From Pseudomonadota bacterium (GTDB lineage Bacteria; Pseudomonadota; Gammaproteobacteria; Steroidobacterales; Steroidobacteraceae): DNA of 64,000 bases. Positions within the stretch are counted from its first letter, which is position 1, and every line of letters starts with the position of its first letter. A program made the position numbers and the translations under genes. The notes below the pieces were generated by a model. That model had not been told where the DNA came from and ran no database searches. It saw only the letters and a list, made by a program, of their open reading frames with translations. Shown piece by piece: positions 30,451 through 39,735 of the stretch. The stretch lies in the NCBI GenBank assembly GCA_021816775.1, contig JAKAXA010000014.1, forward strand, positions 1-64,000. Reading direction: 5' to 3'.

Positions 30451-31647
30451 GTGCTTGAGCATCTCGACCGGCTGCCGCCGGACCCCATCCTGGGGCTGAT
30501 GGCCGCATTTCGCGCCGATTCCGATCCCCGCAAGGTCGATCTCGGCGTCGGCGTATACCGTGACGAGCGGGGCGAGACGCCGGTCATGCAGGCCGTGCGG
30601 GATGCCGAGCGTGCCCTGCTTGCGCGCCAGACCACCAAGACCTACGTGGCGCCCGCCGGCAACGCGGGCTTCAACGAAGCGATGCGCCGGCTCGCGCTGG
30701 GCGAGGACTCGCCCCTGGTCGCTTCCGAGCGGGTGTGCGCGGTGCAGGCGCCCGGAGGCTGCGGGGCGCTGCGCCTCGGCGCGGAGCTGATCCGGGCCGC
30801 GCGGCCCGAGGCGGTGGTGCACGTGAGCGCGCCGACCTGGGCCAATCACGTGCCGCTGCTGTCGGGCTGCGGGTTGAAGCTCGAGCGCTATCCGTACTTC
30901 GACACCGCCACCGGCGGCGTCCGCTTCGAGGCCATGCTGAGCGCGCTCGAGGCGTTGCCGCCGCGCTCGGTGGTGCTGCTGCACGCCTCCTGCCACAACC
31001 CCACGGGCGCGGATCTCGATGAGGCGCAATGGCGGGAGACTGCTGCGGTGATCCAACGCCGCGCGCTCCTGCCGTTCATCGACATGGCCTACCAGGGGCT
31101 CGGCCGCGGACTCACCGAGGACGCCTACGGCGCCCGCTTGCTCGCCGAGCAGCTGCCCGAGGCGCTGATCGCCGTGTCATGCTCGAAGAACTTCGGTCTG
31201 TACCGCGAGCGCGTCGGATGCCTGCTGGCCCTCGGCGAGAGCGGCGCGGCGGCCGCGGCGGCGCTCACCCAGCTGGTGCGCATCGCGCGCGGCCTGTACT
31301 CGATGCCGCCGGATCACGGCGCGGCCATCGTGGCGGAAGTTCTCGCCAGCGAGCCGTTGCGCGCTGCGTGGCTCGCAGAGCTCACTGTCATGCGCGAGCG
31401 CATTCTGCAGCTGCGCGGCGCCACGGCCCGCGAGCTCGCGGCGGCATGTCCGCACAAGGATTTCAGCCGCATCGTCCGCCAGCGCGGCATGTTCTCCTTT
31501 CTCGGCGTCGCGCCCGAGACGGTGCGGCGGCTGCGCGAGGCGCACCACGTCTACATGACCGATGACAGCCGGATCAACATCGCCGGGCTGCGCATGGAGA
31601 ACATTCCCTACTTTGCGCGCGCGGTGGCCCAGGCGCTCGGTCAGTAG
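30451..31647 (+). CDS. Aromatic amino acid/aspartate aminotransferase
   Basis: 398 aa; DPRKVDLGVGVYRDERG, LLHASCHNPTGADL, SCSKNFGLYRERVGCL. Confidence 0.9.
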   Translation: MLEHLDRLPPDPILGLMAAFRADSDPRKVDLGVGVYRDERGETPVMQAVRDAERALLARQTTKTYVAPAGNAGFNEAMRRLALGEDSPLVASERVCAVQAPGGCGALRLGAELIRAARPEAVVHVSAPTWANHVPLLSGCGLKLERYPYFDTATGGVRFEAMLSALEALPPRSVVLLHASCHNPTGADLDEAQWRETAAVIQRRALLPFIDMAYQGLGRGLTEDAYGARLLAEQLPEALIAVSCSKNFGLYRERVGCLLALGESGAAAAAALTQLVRIARGLYSMPPDHGAAIVAEVLASEPLRAAWLAELTVMRERILQLRGATARELAAACPHKDFSRIVRQRGMFSFLGVAPETVRRLREAHHVYMTDDSRINIAGLRMENIPYFARAVAQALGQ

Positions 31648-32168
31648 GCCCCCGGCGGCTGCGGGGCGCTCTTGCGCTCGAGCGTCATGAACGTGAACGC
31701 ATAAGGGTTGCGCTCGCCGGCCGCGTGGCGATGGCACTCGACGTCGGCCCACTGCGTCGGATCGATGGCTGGGAAGAAGGTATCGCCGGCGACATCGGCG
31801 TGCACCAGGGTGAGATAGATGCGGCGCGCGAACGGCATCAGCAGCCGGTAGACCTCGGCGCCGCCGATGCCGATGAGCTCGATGTCGTCGCGCGCGCACC
31901 CGAGGGCGTGGCCGAGGGAGTGCACGGCGAGCACGCCGCGCGAGCACCACTGACGATTGCGCGTCAGCACCAGGTTGCGCCGCTCGGGCAGGGGCCGACC
32001 GATCGACTCGAAGGTCCTGCGGCCCATCAGGATCGGCTTGCCGAGGGTGAGGGACCTGAAGCGCCTGAGGTCCTCCGGCAGCCGCCAGGGCAGGGCATTG
32101 TCGCGGCCGATGCAGCCGTTCTCGGCCATGGCCACGATGAGCGAGACCTGCGGCTGCAGCAGGCTCAC
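31641..32168 (-). CDS. folA: Dihydrofolate reductase
   Basis: 175 aa; LIVAMAENGCIGRDNALPWRLPEDLRRFRSLTLGKPILMGRRTFESIGRPLPERRNLVLTR. Confidence 0.93.
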   Translation of the reverse strand: MSLLQPQVSLIVAMAENGCIGRDNALPWRLPEDLRRFRSLTLGKPILMGRRTFESIGRPLPERRNLVLTRNRQWCSRGVLAVHSLGHALGCARDDIELIGIGGAEVYRLLMPFARRIYLTLVHADVAGDTFFPAIDPTQWADVECHRHAAGERNPYAFTFMTLERKSAPQPPGAY

Positions 32169-32211
32169 CGGCCGCCCCGCGCCATTGGATCGCGACGGTG
32201 CACGCGTGGCC

Positions 32212-34083
32212 TCAGATTTCCACCACGGTGTTGAGCGCGACGACGCCGCGCGAGGGCATGCGGAAGAACTCCGCCGCCTGGGTGCTGTGCCGCTGCATGC
32301 GCGCGAACAGGATCCGCTGCAGCCCGCGCCAGCCGGGCAGGTCGCGCGCGCGCACCACGTGCTGGCCGACGAAGAACGAGCTGTCTTCCATGAACACCTT
32401 CAGCCCGCGGGCGCGGCAGCCGCGCAGCGCCTCGGCGACATCCGGGGTCTCCATGAAACCGAAGCGCGCGGTGACCCGGTACACCCCCGGCAGCGTCTCG
32501 TCGATCTCCACCCGGTTGGCCGGGTCCTGGCGCGGGGTGCGCACGATCTCGAGATTGAGGATGATGAGCCGCTCGTGCACCACGCGGTTGTGCTCGAGGT
32601 TGCGGATCAACGCCGAGGGCACCAGATCCGGGGTGCTGGCGAGAAACACCGCGGTTCCCGGCACGCGGTGCACACCGGCGAGCAGATTCGGCAGCTCGCT
32701 GCGCGGAATCGCCTGGCGCGCCAGCGCCGCGCGCAGCTCGAGCCGTCCGCTGCGCCAGGTGACGAACACCACGAACAGCATCGCCGCGAGCGTGAGCGGA
32801 ATCCATCCGCCGTTCGGCACCTTCGTCATGTTGCCGACGAAGAAGGTGGCATCGACCAGTAACAGCACCCCGAACACCAGGCCCACGACCCACTTCGGCC
32901 AGTTCCACTGCTGCAGCGCGACGAACGCCCCGAGCACGGTGGTGATCAGCATGGTGCCGACCACGGCCGAGCCATACGCGGCCGACAGAGCGTTCGAGGA
33001 TCCGAAACCCACCACGAATGCGACCACCGCGAGGAATACCAGCCAGTTGACCGCCGGCACGTAGATCTGGCCGAGCTCGGTGGCCGAGGTCTGCAGCACC
33101 CGGATGCGCGGCAGCAGATCGAGCTGCACGGCCTGGCGGGCGATGGAGAAGGCTCCCGAGATGACGGCCTGGGAGGCGATGACGCTGGCGGCGGTGGCCA
33201 GGATCACCATCCAGGGCAGCGCCGAGGTCGAGACCATGAAGTAGAGGGTCTGCGGAATGTAACGCCCCTGCCCGAGCTGCAGCGCGCCCTGGCCGAAGTA
33301 ATTGAGCAGCAGCGCCGGCCAGACCAGCGAGAACCACGCCACGCGCACCGGCAGCTTGCCGAAGTGCCCCATGTCGGCATAGAGCGCCTCGCCCCCGGTG
33401 AGGCACAGGAACACCGCGCCGATCACCGCGAGCGCGACCCCGGGCCGGCGCACCAGCAGATCGACGCCGTAGAGCGGGTTCAGCGCATAGAGCACCACCG
33501 GATCGGCGCGGATCGCATTGATGCCGGTCGCCGCCAGCACCAGGAACCACACGATCATGATCGGACCGAACAATGCGCCGACGCGCGCCGTGCCGCGGCG
33601 CTGATAGGCGAACAGCCCGATGATCACCCCGACCGTCAGCGGCACCACCGCGTGACTCAAATCCGGGCTCAACACCTGCAGGCCCTCCATCGCGCTCAGC
33701 ACGGTGATCGCAGGGGTGATCAGCGAATCGCAGAAGAAGAACGCCGTGCCGGCGAGCGCGAGCCACACCACCAAGCGCGCCCAGAGGCTGCCGGCGATGC
33801 TGTTGCGTTGGGCGAGCGCGAACATCGCCAGGATTCCGCCCTCGCCCTCGTTGTCGGCGCGCATGATGATGCTGACGTACTTGATGGTGACCGAGATGGT
33901 CAGCGCCCAGACGATCAGCGACAGCGAGCCGAGCACCGCCACACGATCGAAGCGCCCCGCCTCGGTCAGGGTCTCCTCCAGGGCATAGAGCGGGCTCGTG
34001 CCGATGTCCCCGTAGACGATGCCGGTGGCCCCGATCACCGCCGCGAGCGTCAAGCCGCGCGCGTGCCCCGAGTGAGTGCTCAA
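32212..34083 (-). CDS. kup: KUP family low-affinity potassium transporter
   Basis: GATGIVYGDIGTSPLYALEE, GEGGILAMFAL, GGEALYADMGHFG. Probable TTG start just after the SET gene. Confidence 0.9.
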   Translation of the reverse strand: MSTHSGHARGLTLAAVIGATGIVYGDIGTSPLYALEETLTEAGRFDRVAVLGSLSLIVWALTISVTIKYVSIIMRADNEGEGGILAMFALAQRNSIAGSLWARLVVWLALAGTAFFFCDSLITPAITVLSAMEGLQVLSPDLSHAVVPLTVGVIIGLFAYQRRGTARVGALFGPIMIVWFLVLAATGINAIRADPVVLYALNPLYGVDLLVRRPGVALAVIGAVFLCLTGGEALYADMGHFGKLPVRVAWFSLVWPALLLNYFGQGALQLGQGRYIPQTLYFMVSTSALPWMVILATAASVIASQAVISGAFSIARQAVQLDLLPRIRVLQTSATELGQIYVPAVNWLVFLAVVAFVVGFGSSNALSAAYGSAVVGTMLITTVLGAFVALQQWNWPKWVVGLVFGVLLLVDATFFVGNMTKVPNGGWIPLTLAAMLFVVFVTWRSGRLELRAALARQAIPRSELPNLLAGVHRVPGTAVFLASTPDLVPSALIRNLEHNRVVHERLIILNLEIVRTPRQDPANRVEIDETLPGVYRVTARFGFMETPDVAEALRGCRARGLKVFMEDSSFFVGQHVVRARDLPGWRGLQRILFARMQRHSTQAAEFFRMPSRGVVALNTVVEI

Positions 34084-34087
34084 CGTA

Positions 34088-34675
34088 TCACCGCAGCGCC
34101 GGTTGCTTGCGCTTGCGCGCCGGGCCGCGCTTGGCGCTCTTGGCGGGCGGCGCGCGCTTGGCGCGCCGAGCGGTGTGCGGGCGTGGCGCCGCGCCTTGCG
34201 GCTCGCTCGCCGGTGGCCACAGCATGGTGCCCCGGCAGTTGGCCTGGCCGCAGCGGCAGGCATAGATCTCATCGACGTCGGGCGGATCGTCGGGCGCGCG
34301 CCCGAGCTGATAATCGTAGTTCAGCTCCTCGCCCGGCTGGATGGTGCGGATCGCCTCGATGAACACCCGCCTGCCCTCCAGCACCGTCTCGCAGTTCGGA
34401 TTGCACGAGTGGTTGATGAAGCGCGCCTCGTTGCCGCCCGCGCCGGCGTCGATCACGGTGCGCGCATCGACGATGAACAGGAATGTGTGACTGTCGCGCG
34501 CGCCGCGCTCCTCGTAGCGCCGGTCCGCCTCCTGGTGCGAGACCCGCTCGCCGAGGTACTCGATGATGCGCGTGCCCTTGCGGATGCGCCGCGCGGCGAA
34601 CGCGCCGCGGCCGTGCACCCGCGAGCGGCGTACCTTGAACAGCGGCGCGCCGCGCGCGGCGCTCTTGCCGGTCAC
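34088..34675 (-). CDS. SET domain-containing protein lysine methyltransferase-like, with post-SET motif and basic C-tail
   Basis: 195 aa; RFINHSCNPNCET, GEELNYDYQLG, YACRCGQANCRGTM; tail RRAKRAPPAKSAKRGPARKRKQPALR. Confidence 0.88.
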   Translation of the reverse strand: MTGKSAARGAPLFKVRRSRVHGRGAFAARRIRKGTRIIEYLGERVSHQEADRRYEERGARDSHTFLFIVDARTVIDAGAGGNEARFINHSCNPNCETVLEGRRVFIEAIRTIQPGEELNYDYQLGRAPDDPPDVDEIYACRCGQANCRGTMLWPPASEPQGAAPRPHTARRAKRAPPAKSAKRGPARKRKQPALR

Positions 34676-34684
34676 CGGCGCCCC

Positions 34685-35479
34685 CTAGACGGCCACCGGC
34701 GCGGGGATGGCCGGGTGATGTTGGTAGTTCACGAACTCGAAGTCCTCGAAGCGATAATCGAAGAGCGTCGGCGGGCGGCGGCGGATGCGCAGGCGCGGCC
34801 GCGGGAACGGCTCGCGCGTGAGCTGCAGCCGCGCCTGCTCGAGGTGATTGCGGTAGAGGTGGCAGTCGCCGCCGGTCCAGATGAACGCGCCGGGCTCGAG
34901 GTCGCACTGCTGGGCGAGCATGTGCGTCAGCAGCGCGTAGCTGGCGATGTTGAACGGCACGCCGAGAAACACATCGGCGCTGCGCTGGTAGAGCTGGCAG
35001 GAGAGCCTGCCGGCGGCGACGTGGAACTGGAACAGGGCGTGGCAGGGCATCAGGCGCATCTGCGCGAGCTCCCCGACGTTCCAGGCGCTCACCATGATGC
35101 GCCGCGAGTCGGGGTCCCGCCGGATCAGATCGATCGCGGCGCTGATCTGATCGATGCGCTCACCGTGGGCGCCCGTCCAGGCGCGCCACTGCTTGCCGTA
35201 TACGGGGCCGAGCTCGCCGAGCTCGTCGGCCCACTCGTCCCAGATGCTGACGCCCTGCTCGTGCAGCCAGCGCACGTTGGTGTCCCCGCGCAGGAACCAC
35301 AGCAGCTCGCAGATCACCGAGCGCAGGTGGATGCGCTTGGTGGTGACGAGCGGGAAGCCGTCGGCGAGCTCGAAGCGCAGCTGCTCCCCGAAGCTCGAGA
35401 GCGTCCCGGTGCCGGTGCGATCCCCCTTCGGCGTGCCGCTCTCGAGGATGCGGCGCATCAGATCGAGATACGGGCGCAT
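34685..35479 (-). CDS. thyA: Thymidylate synthase
   Basis: 264 aa; [67 protein letters not shown]. Confidence 0.96.
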   Translation of the reverse strand: MRPYLDLMRRILESGTPKGDRTGTGTLSSFGEQLRFELADGFPLVTTKRIHLRSVICELLWFLRGDTNVRWLHEQGVSIWDEWADELGELGPVYGKQWRAWTGAHGERIDQISAAIDLIRRDPDSRRIMVSAWNVGELAQMRLMPCHALFQFHVAAGRLSCQLYQRSADVFLGVPFNIASYALLTHMLAQQCDLEPGAFIWTGGDCHLYRNHLEQARLQLTREPFPRPRLRIRRRPPTLFDYRFEDFEFVNYQHHPAIPAPVAV

Positions 35480-35485
35480 CGCGGC

Positions 35486-36295
35486 TCAACGCGCGGCGGC
35501 GGGAAGGTAGTTACCCGAGGTCTTGCGCGCCTGATAGGCGTAGATCAGCAGTCCTGCGCCAACCACGATCATGGGGAAGGAGAGCACCTGGCCCATGGTG
35601 ACCCAGCCCCAGGCGAGGTAGCCGAGCTGCGGGTCCGGCAGGCGCACGAACTCCACCAGGAAGCGGAACGTGCCGTACAGCAGCAGGAACAGCCCCGAGG
35701 CGGCCAGGCGCGGCTTGGGTTTGGCGGTGAAGAGCCACATCGTGCTGAAGAGCACGACGCCTTCGAAGAAGGCCTCGTAGAGCTGCGAGGGCTGGCGCAC
35801 CACGCCGTGGTAGAGAAAGCCCCACGGCAGCGTCGTCGGCTTGCCCCACAGCTCGCCGTTGATGAAGTTGCCGATGCGGCCGAAGAACAGGCCGAGCGCC
35901 GGCAGCGGCACGGTGAAATCGAACACGTCGGCCGCGTTGCGCTTGCGGCGCACGGCGAAGATCGTCATGGCCAGGATGACCCCGAGCAGGCCCCCGTGGA
36001 AGGACATGCCCCCGTCCCACACCTCGATCGGATACCACGGGTTGTGCGCCGTCCAGAAGGTCATGCCGTAGAAGAGCACATAGCCGATGCGCCCGCCGAG
36101 GATGACCCCGAGCATGCAGTAGAAGATCAGGTCATCAACATCCACGGCCTTCCACGTCGATCCGGGTCGCGAGGCGCGGTAGCGCGCCAGGCCCCAGGCG
36201 CCGGTGAAGCCCAGCAGATACATGATGCCGTACCAGTGCACCTTCAGCGGGCCGATACGGAACGCGATGGGGTTGAAGTTCGGGTACTTGATCAT
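35486..36295 (-). CDS. lgt: Prolipoprotein diacylglyceryl transferase
   Basis: MIKYPNFNPIAFRIGPLKVHWYGIMYLLGF, FGRIGNFINGELWGKPT. Confidence 0.94.
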   Translation of the reverse strand: MIKYPNFNPIAFRIGPLKVHWYGIMYLLGFTGAWGLARYRASRPGSTWKAVDVDDLIFYCMLGVILGGRIGYVLFYGMTFWTAHNPWYPIEVWDGGMSFHGGLLGVILAMTIFAVRRKRNAADVFDFTVPLPALGLFFGRIGNFINGELWGKPTTLPWGFLYHGVVRQPSQLYEAFFEGVVLFSTMWLFTAKPKPRLAASGLFLLLYGTFRFLVEFVRLPDPQLGYLAWGWVTMGQVLSFPMIVVGAGLLIYAYQARKTSGNYLPAAAR

Positions 36296-36306
36296 GGCGG
36301 TGCAGT

Positions 36307-37536
36307 TTATCCGAGCTGGCTGGAAATGCGGCAGAAGAACGCCTTCAGGTAGCGTGTCTCCGGGACCGCAGGGTGGATCGGGTGGTCCGGCGACTGTCCG
36401 CCGGCCTCGAGGATCTGCGCGCTGCGCCCGCTGTGCCGGGCCGCCGACTGCAGGATCTCGGTCAGTGCCTCGCCCGTGAGGTGATACGAGCAGGAGCACG
36501 ACACCAGCAGCCCCTCCTCGCCGATCAGCCCCATCGCCAGCTGGTTGAGCTTGCGGTAGGCGGCCTGGCCGCGGGGGATGTCCTTCTTGCGCTTGATGAA
36601 GGCGGGCGGGTCGAGCACGACCACGTCGAATCGCTCGCCGCGCTGCGCGAGCGCGGCGAGCGCCTCGAACGCATCCCCGCGCAGGGTCTCAAGGGCGAGC
36701 CCGTTGGCCTCGGCATTGCGCGCGGCGTACTCGAGCGCGCTCTGCGATGCGTCGATGCACTGTGCCGAGCCAGCGCCGGCGGCCAGCGCCGTGAGGCTCC
36801 ACGCCCCGACGTAGCCGCACACATCCAGAACGCGCGCGCCGGGGCTCAGGTAGCGGGCAAGGCGGGAGCGGTTGGCGCACTGGTCGTAGAACCAGCCGGT
36901 CTTCTGCCCCGCCGCGAGCGGCGCGCTGAAGCGCAGGCCGGCCTCGCGCACCGCGAGCTGCGCGGGGACCTGCCCGAAAGCCGTCTCGGCGATGCGCGGC
37001 AGTTCCTCGAGCACGCGTGCGCCCGAATCGTTCTTCCAGAACAGCCCCGCCGGGGCGAGCCGCTCGCGCACCGCCGCCTCGACGGTGGCGCGCAGCGCTT
37101 CCATCCCGGCGGTGGCGATCTGCCCGACCAGCAGATCCCCGTAGCGGTCGAGCACCAGGCCCGGCAGGCCGTCGGACTCGCCGAACACCAGCCGGTAATA
37201 CGGCTCGCGGTACAGGCGCTCGCGCAGCCGCAGCGCCCCCTGCAGCCGCTCCTCGATGAGCGCGCGGTCGATCGGCCGCGTGGCCTCGCGGCTCATGATG
37301 CGGGCGCAGATGAGCGCATGCGGGTTGACGTAGGCGTGGCCCAGAAACTGCCCGCGGTGCGACTCGATCCGCGCGTGCTCCCCCGGAGTGAATGCGCGCA
37401 GCGGGGTGTGCTCGTCGACCTCGTTGCTGAACACCCAGGGATGCCCCGCCACGATGCGGCGTTCCTCGCCGCGCTTCAGGCGCAGCGCGCGCGGGGGGCT
37501 CGGGGCGGTCTCGGCGGTGGACGGGGGGGCGCTCAA
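36307..37536 (-). CDS. Class I rRNA methyltransferase (RlmI-like, PUA + SAM domain)
   Basis: 409 aa; GHPWVFSNEV, GEHARIESHRGQFLGHAYVNPHALICARIMSRE, FDVVVLDPPAFIKRKKDIPRG, LLVSCSCSYHL. Confidence 0.9.
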   Translation of the reverse strand: MSAPPSTAETAPSPPRALRLKRGEERRIVAGHPWVFSNEVDEHTPLRAFTPGEHARIESHRGQFLGHAYVNPHALICARIMSREATRPIDRALIEERLQGALRLRERLYREPYYRLVFGESDGLPGLVLDRYGDLLVGQIATAGMEALRATVEAAVRERLAPAGLFWKNDSGARVLEELPRIAETAFGQVPAQLAVREAGLRFSAPLAAGQKTGWFYDQCANRSRLARYLSPGARVLDVCGYVGAWSLTALAAGAGSAQCIDASQSALEYAARNAEANGLALETLRGDAFEALAALAQRGERFDVVVLDPPAFIKRKKDIPRGQAAYRKLNQLAMGLIGEEGLLVSCSCSYHLTGEALTEILQSAARHSGRSAQILEAGGQSPDHPIHPAVPETRYLKAFFCRISSQLG

Positions 37537-37646
37537 GGCAACGGATGGCGGCGGTTCGAGGGGGGCGCAGTATACAGGCGCTCGCGCCGTGCCGCGCGCT
37601 ATGCTGAGCGCCCCTGTCCTCCGCCCGGCACGGCCGCGGGAGTCTC

Positions 37647-39734
37647 ATGGAAAGCCGACATCGCAACGCGGACGGCACGCCGAAATACACCAACCGCCTG
37701 ATCGGCGAGACCAGCCCCTATCTGCGCCAGCACGCGCACAACCCCGTCGACTGGCATCCCTGGGGGGATGAGGCGTTTGCGCTCGCCCGCGATCTCGGCC
37801 GCCCGGTGCACCTGAGCATCGGCTATGCGGCCTGCCACTGGTGCCATGTGCTCGCCGCCGAGAGCTTCGAGGACGAGCAGACCGCCGAGCTGCTCAACGA
37901 GCGGTTCGTGAACATCAAGGTCGACCGCGAGGAGCGGCCCGACGTCGATCGGATCTACCAGATCGCCCAACAGATGCTCACCCGCGGCCCCGGCGGCTGG
38001 CCGCTCACCATGTTCCTCACCGCCGAGCGGCGGCCGTTCTTCGGCGGTACGTACTTCCCGCCCGAGCCGCGCCACGGGCTGCCGGGCTTCAAGGACCTGC
38101 TCGGCCGCGTCGCGCGCTACTACGAGGAGCACCGCGAGGAGCTCGATGCGCAGGGCGAGGCGCTCAGCGCCGCGTTCCAGAGCATCGATCCGCCGCCGCC
38201 GGAGGCGGGCCTGGTTCTGACCGCCGAGCCGCTCGAGCGCGCCCGCGCGGATCTGGAGCGCGTGTTCGATGCGCGCCACGGCGGCTTCGGCGGCGCGCCG
38301 AAATTCCCGCACCCGGGCTCGATCGAGCGGCTGCTGCGGCACTGGCGTGCGAGCGCGCACCGGGATCCGCCGGACCTGCGCGCGCTTTACATGGCGGGCC
38401 TGACGCTCAAGCGCATGGCCGACGGCGGCATCCACGATGTCCTCGGGGGAGGCTTCTGCCGCTACTCGGTCGATGAGCTGTGGAGGATTCCGCACTTCGA
38501 GAAGATGCTCTACGACAACGCGTGGCTGCTCACGGTGTATGCCGACGCGTACGTGGCGAGCGGCGACGAGTTGTACGCGGGCATCGCGCGCGACACCGCC
38601 GAGTGGATGCGGCGCGAGATGCAATCTGCCGAGGGCGGCTTCTATTCGAGTCTGGATGCGGATGCCGCCGGGCACGAGGGCAGCTTCTACGTGTGGGATC
38701 GCGATGAGGTGCGCGCGGCGCTCAGCGCCGAGGAGTACGCCGCGTTCGCCCCGTGTCACGGTCTTGACCTGCCACCGAACTTCGAGGGCCGCTGGCACCT
38801 GTATGTGGCGCGCGAGCCGGATGCGCTCGCCGCCGAGCTCGATGTGCCGGCGCCGCGCCTGGCGGCTCTCCTGGAGAGCGCCCGCGGCAAGCTGCTGGCG
38901 GTGCGCGCGCAGCGCGAGCGCCCGGCGCGCGACGAGAAGATCCTCACGGCCTGGAACGGGCTCGCCATCGCGGGCCTCGCGCGCGCGGCCCGTGCCCTCG
39001 GGTGCGCCGGGCTCGAGGAGTCGGCCACGCGCGCGCTCGAATTCGCGCGCGCCGCGCTGTGGCGCGACGGGCGCCTCCTGGCGACCTACAGCGGCGGCAC
39101 GGCGCGCCTGAACGGGTATCTCGATGACTACGTGTTCCTCGCCGAAGGGGTGCTCGAGCTGCAGCAGCTGCGGCTGCGGCCGGCGGAGCTCGCCTTCGCC
39201 TGCGAGCTGATGGAGGTGGTGCTGCGTCGTTTCGCCGCCGAGGACGGCGGGTTTTTCTTCACCTCGGACGATCACGAGCCGCTGCTGCACCGCATGAGGA
39301 CCTTCGCCGATGAGGCGCTGCCGGCCGGCAACGCGGTCGCGGCGCGGGTGCTGACGCGGTTGGGGTATCTGCTCGGGGAGAGCCGTTATCTGCAGGCGGC
39401 CGAGCGCATCGTGCGGGGGGGCTGGGCGCCGCTGGCGCACCATCCGCAGGCGCACGCGACGCTGTTGAATGCGCTCGAGGAGCTGCTCGATCCGCCCGAG
39501 ACGGTGATTCTGCGCGGCGAGCCCGAGGCCATCGAGTCCTGGCGGCGCGAGCTCGCGCGCCTCTACGCGCCGCGGCGCATGGTGCTCGCGGCCGCCGCAG
39601 GCGCGCCGGACCTGCCGAGCGCGATCGCGGCCAAGCCGCCGCGCGGCGCGGCGACGGCCTACCTCTGCCGCGGCAGCGTCTGCGCAGAGCCAGTCGATTC
39701 CCTCGGCGCGCTCGCCGAGGCGCTGCGCGGCTAG
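37647..39734 (+). CDS. Thioredoxin-like/six-hairpin glycosidase-like protein (YyaL/SSP411 family)
   Basis: 695 aa; [61 protein letters not shown]. Confidence 0.9.
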   Translation: MESRHRNADGTPKYTNRLIGETSPYLRQHAHNPVDWHPWGDEAFALARDLGRPVHLSIGYAACHWCHVLAAESFEDEQTAELLNERFVNIKVDREERPDVDRIYQIAQQMLTRGPGGWPLTMFLTAERRPFFGGTYFPPEPRHGLPGFKDLLGRVARYYEEHREELDAQGEALSAAFQSIDPPPPEAGLVLTAEPLERARADLERVFDARHGGFGGAPKFPHPGSIERLLRHWRASAHRDPPDLRALYMAGLTLKRMADGGIHDVLGGGFCRYSVDELWRIPHFEKMLYDNAWLLTVYADAYVASGDELYAGIARDTAEWMRREMQSAEGGFYSSLDADAAGHEGSFYVWDRDEVRAALSAEEYAAFAPCHGLDLPPNFEGRWHLYVAREPDALAAELDVPAPRLAALLESARGKLLAVRAQRERPARDEKILTAWNGLAIAGLARAARALGCAGLEESATRALEFARAALWRDGRLLATYSGGTARLNGYLDDYVFLAEGVLELQQLRLRPAELAFACELMEVVLRRFAAEDGGFFFTSDDHEPLLHRMRTFADEALPAGNAVAARVLTRLGYLLGESRYLQAAERIVRGGWAPLAHHPQAHATLLNALEELLDPPETVILRGEPEAIESWRRELARLYAPRRMVLAAAAGAPDLPSAIAAKPPRGAATAYLCRGSVCAEPVDSLGALAEALRG

Positions 39735-39735
39735 C

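Noticed and set aside
34076-36352. 758-aa plus ORF
   Set aside because: Antisense to SET, thyA and lgt.
37599-39455. 618-aa minus ORF
   Set aside because: Antisense to the YyaL-like gene; shadow ORF.
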